In this document: piece after piece, positions 19,709 to 31,001 of the stretch | Numbering within the stretch: position 1 is the stretch's first letter | How the letters are laid out: each line of letters starts with the position of its first letter | NCBI GenBank assembly: GCA_015680685.1 | Contig: MNCI01034858.1 | Coordinates: 104,594-146,244, forward strand | Length of the DNA: 41,651 bases | Direction of reading: 5' to 3' | From: Gnetum montanum | Taxonomy: Eukaryota > Streptophyta > Gnetopsida > Gnetales > Gnetaceae | The notes under the pieces: model-generated | Database searches by the model: none | What the model saw: the letters and a program-made list of their open reading frames with translations, nothing else | What the model was told of the DNA's origin: nothing | Program-made: the position numbers and the translations under genes

Positions 19709-20557
19709 TGATGAGCGATGAAGTACCCCTACATCCAACCATATGAATCACTAAGGCATTTACGTGTAATCTAGTCAAATTCTATGGACCTATGGAAGTG
19801 AAATGACTATTGAGAATGTTTGTTGTCTTTCCAACTACACTTGTGAGGCTCAAGGATATGGTTTAAGTGTAATTGAGGTATATGATTTTTATCATTTTAT
19901 GTTTTATAGATGTAATCACCTACAACAAGAATGAAAAGTATAGTAACTAAAAATCTAATTCATTTACTACCTATCTAATCTAACATAAGTAACCATTTCA
20001 CTTTCCTAAACACATCCTAAACATATATAGCACTATTGGGGTACCAAATGTTAAGTGTTTCTAGGCTACCAAGTACTATATGTATGCCTGAAGTCATCGT
20101 GCTTGTGTTCATTAACTTCTAAAAATAAATTGCTCAACTTAAATGCATTAAAATAAAAAAGCATGAAAGTAAAGTGCATTAAAGAAAATATTAATCTATT
20201 CTCAGTCCTACAAGGATTGTTAAAAGATTTTATTTAATTCCCATGAAAACTGTTGCACTCAGGTACATTAGTGCTTGAACAAAGAGTCGTACACACTTAG
20301 ACTCCTTCTATGGACACTTAGAAAATATTCTAACTTTGAAGAAAATAAACTACAAGAGCTTTTCTACTTTTATTGAAAACTAAAAACTAAAAACTAACTA
20401 CCAAATTGGAAGCCTATGTGCTATATTTATAGGCTAGTATATACCCCTTGATATTAAATCCCCAATGTTGCATCAAGATCCCAAAATCAAATACCCAATG
20501 TCACAAGCCCAATGTTAGATACCCAACGTTGCAATGACTAAAAAACATGTTTCATCA
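19709..20557 (-). repeat. 3' LTR of element C
   Basis: On the minus strand it starts TGATGAAACATG and ends CGCTCATCA. TATA box TATAAATA at 20431-20424. U3 has repeated TTGGGTAT motifs (GTTGGGTATCTAACATTGGG). It lacks a 28-base segment that the 5' LTR has near 28475-28502. Confidence 0.93.
20424..20431 (-). promoter_or_regulatory. TATA box of element C 3' LTR
   Basis: TATAAATA on the minus strand, matching 29128-29121 in the 5' LTR. Confidence 0.65.
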
Positions 20558-20568
20558 TATCCTCACAA
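20558..20568 (-). other. Polypurine tract of element C
   Basis: Minus strand TTGTGAGGATA directly before the 3' LTR, preceded by CGAGGATGAGTTTTAATTTAC. Confidence 0.75.
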
Positions 20569-21740
20569 GTAAATTAAAACTCATCCTCGAGTGTAGAAGA
20601 GGAGGAACAAGTTCTTTACAAAATATTGGGAAGGTATGGGATTATTGACTAACATACAAACTGACTTAGATGAATAGACAAACACTGAGTGCCCAAGTGT
20701 ATAGAATTATAATTTTTACAAGATTGGATGTTCATGATAAGAGGAGTGAACACCCTAGATAACATTGATATCCAACACCTCTTAGTAGCAAAAGAATGGG
20801 GGAGAAGAGATCCAATGATCATGAATGGTCCTAATTGTGTGGTATTGTCACATCATCCTTGGTGAAGATAGTTCCACTTCTAGTCCATGCTTTCCACTAC
20901 AATCATAATAGAATCATGAATTAGAATGCATTTTGTAATACATAACTATTAAATGCCTTATCTTTTTGGTGGTTACACTCAGCTAGGTTGTGATTGTGGT
21001 GGATTGGATCCTTGAGTAGTGTTAGCAGGAAAGTTGAAAAATAGGGTAAAATAGATAAGTGATCCTTTAATTTAAAAAATTTTAACACAAGGAAATAATT
21101 GAAGAGAGTGTAAGAATTCACAAAAATACAAAGGAAAGTTCACTAAAAAATGTTGTGAAGATGTGCACCATTGGATGTCATTGATGGGGTAAACAAAAAG
21201 ATTTGATTGTAAAAGTTTCTAAGGGTAAGAACTTAATTAACCCAACCAAAAGATATGCAAGTGTGTCCTTCCCAAAGTAGGCACAAGCCTTTCATGCCCT
21301 TTCATAACTCCAAACCAAAGATTTTGTGGGCTCTGTGGATGATTAATGGTTGCATAAGGTTAAGTACACAAACCCAGAAAAAACTAACTACAAATTCTGA
21401 CACATCAAACCAAGACCTCAAATCAAAACATGAAACTGGTAGTGAGGTGAGACATAAAAAGCATAGATGGACAAGAGAGAGTGAAATGGAGTTCCTAATT
21501 AAGGTCACATGAAGTCCCTTGTGAATTTTATGGTTAAATGACTTGATAGGATCCATCCTTAGTCTAGACCAAAACTAATCACATTTAGTGACTTCACATT
21601 GATGTTCTAAGACTAGTCCATCCCCTGAGACACAAGAGTGCTCTGACAGAACAACCACTGTTCCTTATTAGAGAAGAAGTAGGAAGTGAGGAAGGGTCTT
21701 AGTTAGAGGGGATGAGTCCCATAACTAGTGCTTGTAGCCC
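20569..21740 (-). other. 3' UTR of element C, LTR-proximal part
   Basis: Non-coding. Homologous throughout to 39911-41109 of element D, and in its LTR-proximal 750 bases to 14240-15010 of element B. No env-like ORF can be seen. Confidence 0.6.
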
Positions 21741-22000
21741 ATTTATTTTATCTAAGGGGTGTGCTTTGAATTCCCATTGTTTGTTTGTTTTTTTCTTTTT
21801 GATATGGGAACCACACCATGCAAAGACACATGCATTTATTTTATCCAAGGGGTGTGCTTTGAATCCTCATCTACTTTTTTATTTTTTATTTTGGATGAGA
21901 ACCACACCATGCGAGGATGTATGCATTTATTTTGTCCAAGGGTTGTGCTTTGAATTCTCATCATTTTTTTATGAGAATCACACCATGCAAAGACTTATTC
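21741..22000 (-). repeat. Three-unit 80-95 bp tandem repeat in the 3' UTR
   Basis: Each unit on the minus strand runs GTCTTTGCATGGTGTGGTTC, an A-rich spacer of variable length, AATTCAAAGCACACCCCTTGG, ATAAAATAAAT. The same unit occurs twice in element D (39735-39900) between the same flanks. Confidence 0.9.
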
Positions 22001-22740
22001 AACTTCTTGTTATTAGATGACATGGAATGGTAAAAAGTTCATGAAAACACAAATGCACCAAAGAAAATAGAAAAGCACAAAGAATACCAAATCTCCTTGA
22101 AGCCACACCTTGTTCAAACCTTTGAATTTTTCCCAATTCTAGAAACTACCAAAGTTACAAATTTATTAAATTTTTATTAATGAAAAAAAAACTACACATT
22201 TCCAAAACAAGAAAAACCATAGAGTGTGTGGATGGGTGGATGTTGTGGACTCACTACCTGTTGCATGAAAAAGAAATCATGTCCTAATTATCTATAACAA
22301 AATTCAAAGCTAGAAACCAAACACGAATAATCAAATAACAAAAATAGTACATACCACCATCAAGTAATGCATTATCAATGTACCTAGCACTTATTAATAG
22401 AAAGTTATAAAATCATACCAAATAAAAGAAAATATTAAAGAAAGTGTAAGATATTCAAGAAACAAAAAATGTACTAATGATGGTGTAAAATAAAAATTAG
22501 AAAACATTAATAACATAAAAACAAAAGGATGTAAAATAAAAAATGTGTAAGATAAAATAAAAAATTGTAAAACAAAAAATGTATAAAAACAAAAATGTTT
22601 TAAAACTAAGAAGCCACTTTGTATGGTTAGCATGAGTGGCCATCTTCCCAATGACTAAGTTGAAAGGAGGAGATCCAAAATATGGAGCATGATTGTTCAT
22701 CTAATGAGGTGCTTCTTGTGTTAGATGGAATATGCTCATG
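22001..22740 (-). other. 3' UTR of element C, integrase-proximal part
   Basis: Contains T-rich degenerate repeats on the minus strand (TTTTACATCCTTTTTGTTTT type, about 22440-22610) that make hydrophobic frames (22394-22651, 22497-22700). The latter begins MNNHAPYFGSPPFNLV, matched in D at 39032. Confidence 0.5.
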
Positions 22741-23890
22741 GAAAGGTTTAATTTATTGGATGTTGACTAATTGTTTCTTGTTTGGGCTCTCAAGTTTATA
22801 GATCATCATGACCCCTGAAGGAAACATTTCATATATGATGTAAGGTCCTTCCCACAACATTTGAAATTTAGTTCATTGAGGTACATGTGTGGGGTTCTAG
22901 TAGAGAACCTTATCTCCCAATTGGAATTCGACTTTTTTGATTCTTAGGTCATGATACTTTTTGTTATAGACATTGTGCAACTCATTAGATGATAAGGCTA
23001 CTACTTGATTTTCATCTAGCAAGTTGAGATTCATCAATTGTTCTTTTTGGGCTAGACTCAAGTCAAGGTCAAGGTCACAAGTTGTTAAAAATGTATGGAG
23101 TTCAAATTGAATAGGAAGTGTTGGTAGTTTACCATACATGAGCTCAAAGGGAGAGTAACCTATAGGAAATTCCAAGTTGAGTGGTAGGCCCAAAAGGCAT
23201 AATTGATTTTTGAGCTCCAATCCTTCTTATAATTTCTAATTTTTCTTGTTAGTATCATTGTGATTTTCCTATTAGTAACCTTAGCTTGACTGTTAGCTTA
23301 GGGATGGTAAGGTGTTGTGAGTTTATGTTTAACCCCCTAGCATTACATGAGCTTCCAAAAAGTAGTGCCCATAAAGTGAGTTCCATTATTAAAAATTAAT
23401 GCATGTGGCACACCAAACCTATTTACAACATTTTTTTGTACAAACTGAGTAGTAGTACATAATGTATAGTCAATAATGGTTGTTGCTTCTTCCCATTTCA
23501 TACAGTAGTCAATAGGGACCATGATGTACACCTTTCCATTTGACATGGATGTGATGGAACCCATGAAGTCAATGCCCCAGATGTTGAATGATTTTTAGTA
23601 CTTGAATTCATTATTAAGGTTCGTCCATTCAAGTAGTCATTCTACCATATCATTGGCATTACTCACAAGAGTGGAAATAATGGTGAGCATCCCTAAAGAG
23701 TGTTGGCCAATAGGACCCCTACCATTAGGATTTTAATGGCCATGTATCTCCCAGCATAGTGTCCTTCACAAGGACCTTCATGAGCATCTTGGAGAATGCA
23801 CATTTGATTAGAATTAGGGGCACTCCAACAAATCAGGCCATCGACACACACCTTATAGAGATGTTTTTTGATCTCCATGAACTATTTTAC
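22741..23890 (-). pseudogene. Integrase of element C
   Basis: Minus strand. Zinc-finger His pair in HEGPCEGHYAGR (about 23788-23753); the Cys pair is lost in a broken stretch near 23650. First catalytic Asp in GIDFMGS (about 23576-23556). The second is replaced: FNNGTHF where the family has DxGTHF. The Glu position reads NSQAKV (Lys), next to a TAA replacing Gln in HPQANG. LWAY-equivalent AFWAYHSTWN at about 23200, MYGKLPTLPIQF at about 23130, and the C-terminal GDKVLY and LWEGPYIIYE near 22900-22840. Clearly inactive. Confidence 0.85.
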
Positions 23891-23999
23891 CTAGTGAAGA
23901 AACTATTGTTTCTTCTAGTGGTCCAACCCTTGTGGCATCTCCTAAGTAAAAAGATAGGTGAGAATGCCATCATACCATTGTGGCTCATTGGGCATTTGT

Positions 24000-24480
24000 T
24001 TAATTATAGCCCCACCAAAGAGGAGTTCATCAAGAAATGTATTAGATAATGGGCTTTCTTCCTCTTTGTCATCCCATCGCAATCGAGACAAGTGATCAGT
24101 GACCACATGCTCAATTCCCTTTTGATCTATCATCATAAGATTGAATTCCTAAAAGATCACCAACTATTGTATGACAAGAGGGCTCATGGCTGGCTTGTTC
24201 ATCAAGAAGTGGATAGCACTATGGTTTGTGTGCACAAACACCTTATATCCAAGCACATAATGTCTAAACTTCTTTAAAGTAAACACCATCGCCATAAATT
24301 CTTTCTCTATAGTGGTGTAGTTTAGTTGTGCACCCACAATGCTTTGACTAGCGCAGTTGATGTAGTATGGACATTTCTTGTCATCTATTTACATCAGCAT
24401 CACTCCCAAGGCATAATTTGATGCATCTATCATAATATGAAATGGTATGAACTAGTTAGGTTCTTGTAAAATTGGATTTT
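24000..24480 (-). pseudogene. RNase H of element C
   Basis: RNase H degrades the RNA strand during reverse transcription. Minus strand: MIDASNYALGVMLM (about 24432-24391), YTTIEKEFMAMVFTLKKFRH with the catalytic Glu (about 24320-24260), GYKVFVHTNHSAIHFLMNK (Asp to Asn at the third acidic position, if HTDH is ancestral) and VVTDHLSRL (about 24105-24080). Several stops, otherwise one frame. Confidence 0.82.
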
Positions 24481-24499
24481 ATACAAGCTTCTCTTTTAG

Positions 24500-25375
24500 T
24501 TACTAGAATTCTTTCTCACATTTTGTGGTCCAAACAAATGGAGCATCTTTCTTTGTTAGCTTGACCAATAGTTTTGCAATCTTAGAAAAATTCTCTATGA
24601 ATCATTGGTAGTAGCGAGTATGTCCGAGGAATGACTGAACATCTTTAACTATTTCTAGTTAATGGGTTATTCCTTGGATGACCCTTATTTTCTTTGGGTC
24701 TACCTCAATTTCTGCTTGTGAGATTTTGTGCCCCAATAAAATGCTCTCCTAGACCATGAGGTGACTTTTCTGTCAATTGTGTTATAATTTGGTTTCAACA
24801 CATCATTTTAGCACTTGCTTAAGGTGGTTTAGGACTTGCTCAAATGTAGCTCCATAGGTAAAGAAGTCATCTATGAAGACTTCCACACCACTACCAATCT
24901 ATTGTTAAAAAATTCTTAGGACTAGGTGTTAAAATGTGCAATAGCATTGCATAGATCAAACAACATCTTACAATATGCAAAAGTCCCCTAGGGACTTATG
25001 AACATTCTCTTTGCTTGGTCTTTTGGTTCAATTTGAATTTTTTTATAGCCACTATAACCATCTAAAATGTTGTAGTAGAAATGCCTAGATATGGTGTTTA
25101 GCACATGGTCAAAAAATGGTAATAGAAAATGATCTTTAAATGTTGTCATATTTAGGAGCCTAAAATTGATGCAAATCCACCACTTTCCACCTTTCTTCAA
25201 CACAATCACAAGTGGGCTAATCCACTCACTATCTGCAATGAGATAGATGAACCTTTCCTTGAGGAGTTTCTCAATTTCCTCTTTGACAATTTGCTTCAAT
25301 TTGGGATTGAACCACTTCTATGGCTATCAACTTGGCTTTATGGCCAGGTCAATGTAGATGCGATGCTATCATATA
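24500..25375 (-). pseudogene. Reverse transcriptase of element C
   Basis: Minus strand. HRIYIDLAIKPS then NPKLKQIVKEEIEKLL (25370-25260), SEWISPLVIVLKKGGKWW (about 25230-25175), YYNILDGYSGYKKIQI (catalytic Asp in LDGYSG, about 25075-25030), QGTFAYCKMLFDLCNAIAHF (24990-24925), and VFIDDFFTYG (about 24880-24850), where the family has F-x-DD, so both active-site Asp codons remain. Then GHKISQAEIEVDPKKIRVI and SFLGHTRYY. Broken by stops and frameshifts after 24930. Wording is Athila-type. Confidence 0.88.
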
Positions 25376-25842
25376 CTAGGATGCATTCCTATGAGTTCAG
25401 GATATGATCAAGCAAAAGTTACTGACCATCTTTCAACTACCTTCAACAACATTTTTTTCTATTCTAGAGCATGCTATGCATTGATTATAACTAGCTTCCC
25501 ATTCTTCAAAAATACATATTCCATTCTAGCTAGTAACATTTTCAACTCAAGGGGCTCTTGCTTGAATTTTTTAGGAATTTCCAACTCTTCCCAGTGAGCA
25601 TCATCAATTGTGTCATCATAGAGTTAGTGATGAACTTGCTCTAGTTCATCCATGCCTATGACATATGCACATGTTAGGCTCTTAATTGGTTCCATGCAAA
25701 GTGTGCTACTTTCAAAATCAGCAATTAGCCACTGGGTGCCCTTCTATTTTGTATCTTTTACATATAGATACTTTTGAATTTCTACTTCTAGCACATACTA
25801 CTTACATGCACAGATAGATGCTTGCTTTACAGTCTAAATTTT

Positions 25843-26260
25843 CTACACACAATTGCATCCTATATCACTGTACATGATGCATGGAACTCTTTTCTTCATG
25901 ATCTTTTCAAATGAATTTTCTTTAGATATCTCTAGGGAAAGATCTTTGATGCTCATTCTTACATTGACAGTTCTTAGCCATGCTCTTCCCATGATGATTT
26001 GGAAATCCCCTTTGTAGTTCTCCAATTTGATTATCAAGAAATTGGCAGGATAAGAACACCCACAAATAGTGGTCACAATGTCTTCTACTAGTCCCAATGG
26101 AATAATGATGGATTGGCTTGCCAATTCTAATCTTATGTTGCTCTTCTTAAGAGGAGTTAGGTTCCATGCAATGTACATTGCATGAGAAATTTAATTATTA
26201 ACACTAGAACCTAAATCAAAAATAGCCTTGCATAGTTTGTGCCTAGAAATTTGCAAATAA
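25843..26260 (-). pseudogene. Aspartic protease of element C
   Basis: Minus strand. KAIFDLGSSVNN (about 26235-26200) holds the catalytic Asp in the DLGSS form typical of Athila proteases. Then the frame MYIAWNLTPLKKSN, IIIPLGLVEDIVTT, YPANFLII and IMGRAWLRT (about 26000-25975), the ILGRPFL-type motif of retropepsins. One TAA (at 26192) separates the active site from the rest. It is fused in frame with the gag tail upstream. Confidence 0.8.
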
Positions 26261-28230
26261 ATTAGAGGACTTCTAGGATTGGCTAATTTGTTGGGAAGGT
26301 TTCCTACATGGATACAATTAGACACAGTGTGATTAAGCATTATGGTATGGATCCTTGGTAGATTTTGGTTTGAAGGAGGCCTGAAGGAATTTGGTATGGA
26401 GGAAGAGGTAGGAGTAGGGTTGTCAACTACAAGTATGTGTGAGGGCTTAGGTGGACTATGAGGTCAAAAGAAAGGTCTGTTCTTTGATTGGGCATTTGAC
26501 CCCTCTAATTGATGATTCAGTTGTAGATTAACAACCCTCATAGCATAATGTTGTTGTGGTTGAGTGGGTAGTTGACCCTGCATTGGAGGAATAGGTGGTA
26601 ACTAGGAAACTAGAGGAGGAGTATATGCAAGGACAGGAGGATGATACAGATAAGATGAAGTGTCCCTTCTTTCATGTGTGAATGAGCTCGGTAATAATCT
26701 AAAAGGTGGTAGTAAGGTTGGAAATTAGAAACATGACTGGAAGAGTCACATGGAGACATGGGTTGCTAAACATGGTAACCATATGGATTACGCTACCGGT
26801 AAGGATATTGTTGCCTTGGCAGTGCTAGCACCCATGATTGTGGTTGCTGCCACTATTGATACTATTCATACAGTTGTGGTGGAGCTCCACTTGGATAATA
26901 CAATTGTTGTTGGTGGAACTAACTAAGATTACATTGAGGATAAGGTAACCTTCTAGATGTTTATCTTTGTGTAAGTCATGGATGTAAGGCATACATCCCA
27001 GACTCTTGCAGATGTGACACAATAGGGCAACATCCCTTAATATGTTCATACTGATAAAAATCACACCCATGATCATCATCTAGTTGAGAATAACCATGGT
27101 TGAGACATTTATGCATTAAAGAGTAGCATTAGCCAATGGTGGCATCTAGGGGTTCATGTGTTCCTTGTTTTCATCCTTGGATTTACCTTCTCAAGTTGGA
27201 CACTCTAGAGTACATTTGATGTTTATCATTTCAAATTAGAGTTATATCATCCAAATTGAGAAATATTTTTGATGTCTAACCTTTTAATCCGACTATCCTT
27301 CACATGCCTTGTTGGAATTCTTATTTCTTCTGCGATATTAAGCATACTTCGGGTAGTAAGAAAAGGCTCATCAAGGACTTGATCATGGTGACTACGATGT
27401 CCTTAACTACCCCTTCATTCATGGCGATGTGCCTCTCTTGAAAATTTTTGCCCTTGGTCTTGCCTTTCCTGATGGTTCCATCAATCATTTTATTCATTTC
27501 AATCATCTCCATCATGATCTTTCCTTTTATAGTCACGGTCATAGCTCAAATATGAAGAAGAAGATGATGACAAAGGGGAAGAGGAAGAAGAATCAGCAAC
27601 ATTGTGATGCCTACTTCCACCTCTTTGGTGATCACTACCATGATCATGATCTTGTTTTTTATCTAAATTCCCACCTTGACTTGCCCTTCTAGATCCTTCT
27701 TTGTCATTGGATCCATTTTTACCATAACTAGGATTGTGAATTATAGATTGCAAATTCTAGTTTTGACCTCCTTCACAAAAGTCAAAGAGAGAAATTTCAT
27801 TGAATTGAAAACCCCCAAAGAAGGGTTCTACACTAGCTAATTGGTATAACAAGAATGAAGAGTTGTTAAATCTTTTTCCCTTCGAAGATTCATAGTGTTG
27901 TTCTAGTTGTCGATCTTGTAGACATGCCTCAATGGGATGATAATCCTTGGTGTCAATATCTCACACAACATACTTATTATGATGTTCTAGAAGACCATAT
28001 CATATAATCATTTAGTGGAGCATTGCAAAAATAGATTGATCAGGTAAAAATACAATGTTGCCCTACATGTTGCATCACTACAACTATTCATCCTAGTGCA
28101 AGATGAAGGTGAAGTTTATTACAGACTCTTCTAGATGAGCATATACTATTTGATACTGTCAAGGAACTAGCTAATAAGCTTTATCAGACTTGGGTGGAGA
28201 ATCCCTCTTATGAGAAGAAGACATTTTTTA
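26261..28230 (-). pseudogene. gag region of element C
   Basis: Minus strand from ATG near 28223 (MSSSHKRDSPPKSDKAY). Early part is heavily broken (YHPIEACLQDRQLEQHYESS at about 27950). Then a His/Ser-rich stretch (27753-27499) with a poly-Ser run (SSSSSPLSSSSSSY), a basic part (HRHE, HRSHHDQV), LNIAEEIRIPTRHVKDSRIK, a Cys/His stretch (CLNHGYSQLDDDHGCDFYQY, about 27110-27050), and a Gln/Tyr/Pro-rich tail (GQLPTQPQQHYAMR, about 26580) leading into the protease. The capsid core could not be matched to A; the assignment rests on position and composition. Confidence 0.6.
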
Positions 28231-28362
28231 TTAGATCAGACAAAATATAATGTGCTTCTAAATATTTTTGTAGTAATCTTGGGATGTGATATGACTAAGG
28301 TTCATTCCAACAATTTAAATAATTTCACTAGGTCCTAAATAGTGCACAAAACAACCAAAAGG

Positions 28363-28380
28363 TCCCTAGTAATGGCACCA
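28363..28380 (-). other. Primer binding site of element C
   Basis: Minus strand TGGTGCCATTACTAGGGA, one base inside the 5' LTR end; an altered Athila PBS, collinear with that of element A. Confidence 0.78.
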
Positions 28381-28381
28381 A

Positions 28382-29240
28382 TGACGAGCAACAAGACACC
28401 CCTACACGAAACCATATGAATCACTAAGGTGTTTAAGTGTGATCTAATCGAATTCTATGGACCTATAGTTCTCTAGTATACTAGTTCCTCTAGGAAGTGA
28501 AATTGGTGTTGAGAACATTCATTGTCTTCCCAACTATACTTGTGAGGCTTAAGGGTATGGTTTAAGTGTAATTGAGGTATATGATTTTCATCATTTTATG
28601 TTTTATAGATGTAATTTCCTACAATAAGAATGAAAAGTATAGTAACTAAAAATATAATTCATTTACTACCTATCTAGCCTAACACAAGTAATTGTTCCAC
28701 TTTCTTAGACACATCTTGAACACATATAGCACTGCTAGGCTAACAAATGCTAAGCGTTGCTGGGCTACCAAGTACTATATGTATGCTTGAAGTGGTCATG
28801 CTTGTGTTCAGTAACTGTTGGAAATAAATTGCTCAACATAAATGCATTAAAGTAAAAAGCATGAAAGTAAAGTGCATTAAAGAAAATATCAATCTATTCT
28901 CAGTGCTGCAAGGATTGTCAAAAGAGTTCATTTTATTCTTGTCACACTATTGTGCTCTGGTACATCAGTGCTCAAAAAAAGAACCATAAACACTTAGACT
29001 CCTTCTATGGGCACTTAGAAAATATTCTAACTTTAGAGAAAATAAACTGTAAGAGCTTTGCAACTTTTACTAAAAATTGAAAATTGAAAGTTGACTACTA
29101 AATCAAGAGCTTGGGTGCTATATTTATAGACTAGCGTATACCCCCCAATGCTAAATACCTAATGTCACATCAAGACCTCGATGTCACATACCCAACATCA
29201 GATACTCAATGTCGTGGTGATTGGAAAACATGTTTCATCA
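28382..29240 (-). repeat. 5' LTR of element C
   Basis: On the minus strand TGATGAAACATG...GCTCGTCA. TATAAATA at 29128-29121. Collinear with 19709-20557. Confidence 0.93.
29121..29128 (-). promoter_or_regulatory. TATA box of element C 5' LTR
   Basis: TATAAATA on the minus strand, followed by GCACCCAAGCTC-type sequence. Confidence 0.65.
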
Positions 29241-29245
29241 CCATG

Positions 29246-29589
29246 TTACTACTTATTTAATCTTCTTGGTGTATGATTGATCCCTCTCTTGTTTTTGAAA
29301 TTTATTCCTTACCATCAAACTTATGGTTGCCATTAAGAGAAATCCAAAAAAATCTTATATTTTTTGTTGTGTATCCTTACTTATGACCTTGATCTTGAGT
29401 TATGATATTTCAAACAATAACTTCAATCGTTACAAGCTTGGCTTTACCTCAAATTTTTTTAGGAAGAGATAGTTGTTAGAGGTCAAATTGATGGTTTCAA
29501 GAAAGATTAGAAAACTCTCACATAGGCCAAAAATCCATAAGATACATATGATGTGTGTGTGTGTGTATTTTTTATTAATTATTTTTTTT
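29246..29589. other. No gene recognised; right target of element C
   Basis: Continues the locus interrupted by element C (junction 19708/29246). A short TG run (29546-29566) is the only feature. Confidence 0.45.
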
Positions 29590-30985
29590 CACGGTATTCA
29601 TATGCTAGTAAACCTTGGGCTATAGATCGAATCAGGAAGAGGTGATGGAAAAGAAAGTCCAAGGAGGAATGAGGCAAGGTAAAGGCTCATCATCATATTT
29701 TTTATAGTTATTATATATTTATGTATATATGTATGTATGGATGGATGCATGAATATCTATATATATGTATCTATATTTAATATCTTTGATTTTAATCAAA
29801 AATAGTGCACTGGGCAAGCTTCAAGTGGACAAGGATTGAGTGGTATATAAAAGGGAAAGGAACCAAAGGTAAATTGAAATTACTTGTTAAGTTTTGAATA
29901 CTTCCCTTTTTAATTTTGTTTCCACATTTTGTGTTGTGTATATCCTTAGGTCAATAATACTTTATTCAAGAGTTGGGAAAGGAATCCTTACATAGGTCTA
30001 GGTTTGATGGAACTATAAACCCCCTACGAAGTCTCCATAGGTAAATTCCCCATGGGTAATTTTAATAAAAAGTTCAAGTTTGTTTGGGAGCCCACAACTT
30101 GTATTGGTGATCCCTCCTTCTATATCCATTTCCATCAACATAATTTCTTTAGTTACCATGAAAGGCTTTTCCTACTCTCTAGGATAAATGATGGTTTTTG
30201 TAGAGGAGAAAGTCATTCTTCTTCATAATATGAGCAATCAAATCACTAAGAATACTCTACACTCTATTTGTGAGGAGTCATATATCCTAAGAGAATCCAA
30301 GTCCTGTGACTTTAAGAGCAACTATGAATTAGTGAATTTTGGTTATTCCTCCACATTTCATATAGTTTTAAAAGATGCGCTAGAGATTACCAAGAATCCT
30401 AAACAAATTCTAGGGAAATTGGAAAACACTGCTTGCTTGGCTTAGCACTTATATAATCATGAACATATCCTCTAAATTGAAAATGGTTGGCTTAATGTAA
30501 GTAATGCTTTTTTTATTATATTTATTTTTCTTCTTCTTCTTACCTTTTGCTTATAACCCTTATTTTATGTGTGCAGAGAAAGGAGAAAGAATGGCAAGAG
30601 GACATGGCATAACGGGTAACTCAAGTCAACTTGTTAGAGTTAGAAAATAAAAAGTCCAACAAGGCAAAGGCTACTACAAAGAATGCAATCAAGTACATTC
30701 AACAACTCTACAATGAAGCAACTCTATGATGGCTTGGCTAGATGTTAGGATATAGTTCAAAAGAATGATGCCACCAAGGAAGAGTGGATGGCTTAAGCAA
30801 AAGTTACCAAGGATCTTCATTAGTCTTTTACTTTTGGATGTTTAATCTAACCTATGTTGTCCATGTTTACTCTTTTCTATGTTCCATGTTCTTTATTGAT
30901 GTACTTCATTTCTTTTTTATCAATAATAGAACCTTTTTTTACGATTTTTTCTTCTTTAATCCACTTTTGGCTTCTAGACCATGGT
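29590..30985 (+). pseudogene. Unidentified gene-like remnant with intron-like signals
   Basis: Not recognised. Coding-like patches are separated by stretches with good plant splice sites: GGCAAG|GTAAAGG (about 29681) to TCAAAAATAG (29804); ACCAAAG|GTAAATTG (about 29868) to TATATCCTTAG (29950); and GGCTTAAT|GTAAGTAATG (about 30498) to a pyrimidine-rich TTATGTGTGCAG (30577). Patches include FKFVWEPTTCIGDPSFYIHF (about 30075-30134), the frame 30188-30445, and a helical LLELENKKSNKAKATTKNAI and KYIQQLYNEATL (about 30635-30730). It has stops within patches. Its 3' end abuts the PBS of the neighbouring LTR, so it might be an antisense extra ORF of that element; that is speculation. Confidence 0.25.
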
Positions 30986-30999
30986 TTTCTCTAATACCA
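30982..30999 (-). other. Initiator-Met-type primer binding site
   Basis: Minus strand TGGTATTAGAG at 30999-30989, one change from TGGTATCAGAG, located two bases from the LTR end at 31002. Used by many gypsy and copia lineages, unlike the Athila PBS elsewhere in the window. Confidence 0.55.
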
Positions 31000-31001
31000 A
31001 A

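Larger units (their letters stand above)
19709..29240 (-). mobile_element. Element C: full-length Athila-like LTR retrotransposon, decayed
   Basis: About 9.5 kb, minus strand. 5' LTR 28382-29240, PBS 28363-28380, gag, protease, RT, RNase H, integrase, a long 3' UTR with a minisatellite, PPT 20558-20568 and 3' LTR 19709-20557. The target duplication is a perfect CCATG (19704-19708 and 29241-29245), which proves the limits. All genes carry stops and frameshifts. The two LTRs are clearly collinear but differ at many sites, so the insertion is old. Confidence 0.95.

Noticed and set aside
21712-22020. 102-residue + ORF with repeated FILSKGCALN segments
   Set aside because: Translation of the three-unit minisatellite on the strand opposite to element C.
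22394-22651. Hydrophobic minus-strand ORF that looks like a membrane protein
   Set aside because: Reads a T-rich degenerate repeat in the 3' UTR of element C; Phe/Leu-rich low complexity, not conserved in D beyond its first 20 residues or so.
29540-29790. TG run and ATGT/ATAT-rich stretch as a satellite or origin
   Set aside because: Ordinary short microsatellites; no longer structure.
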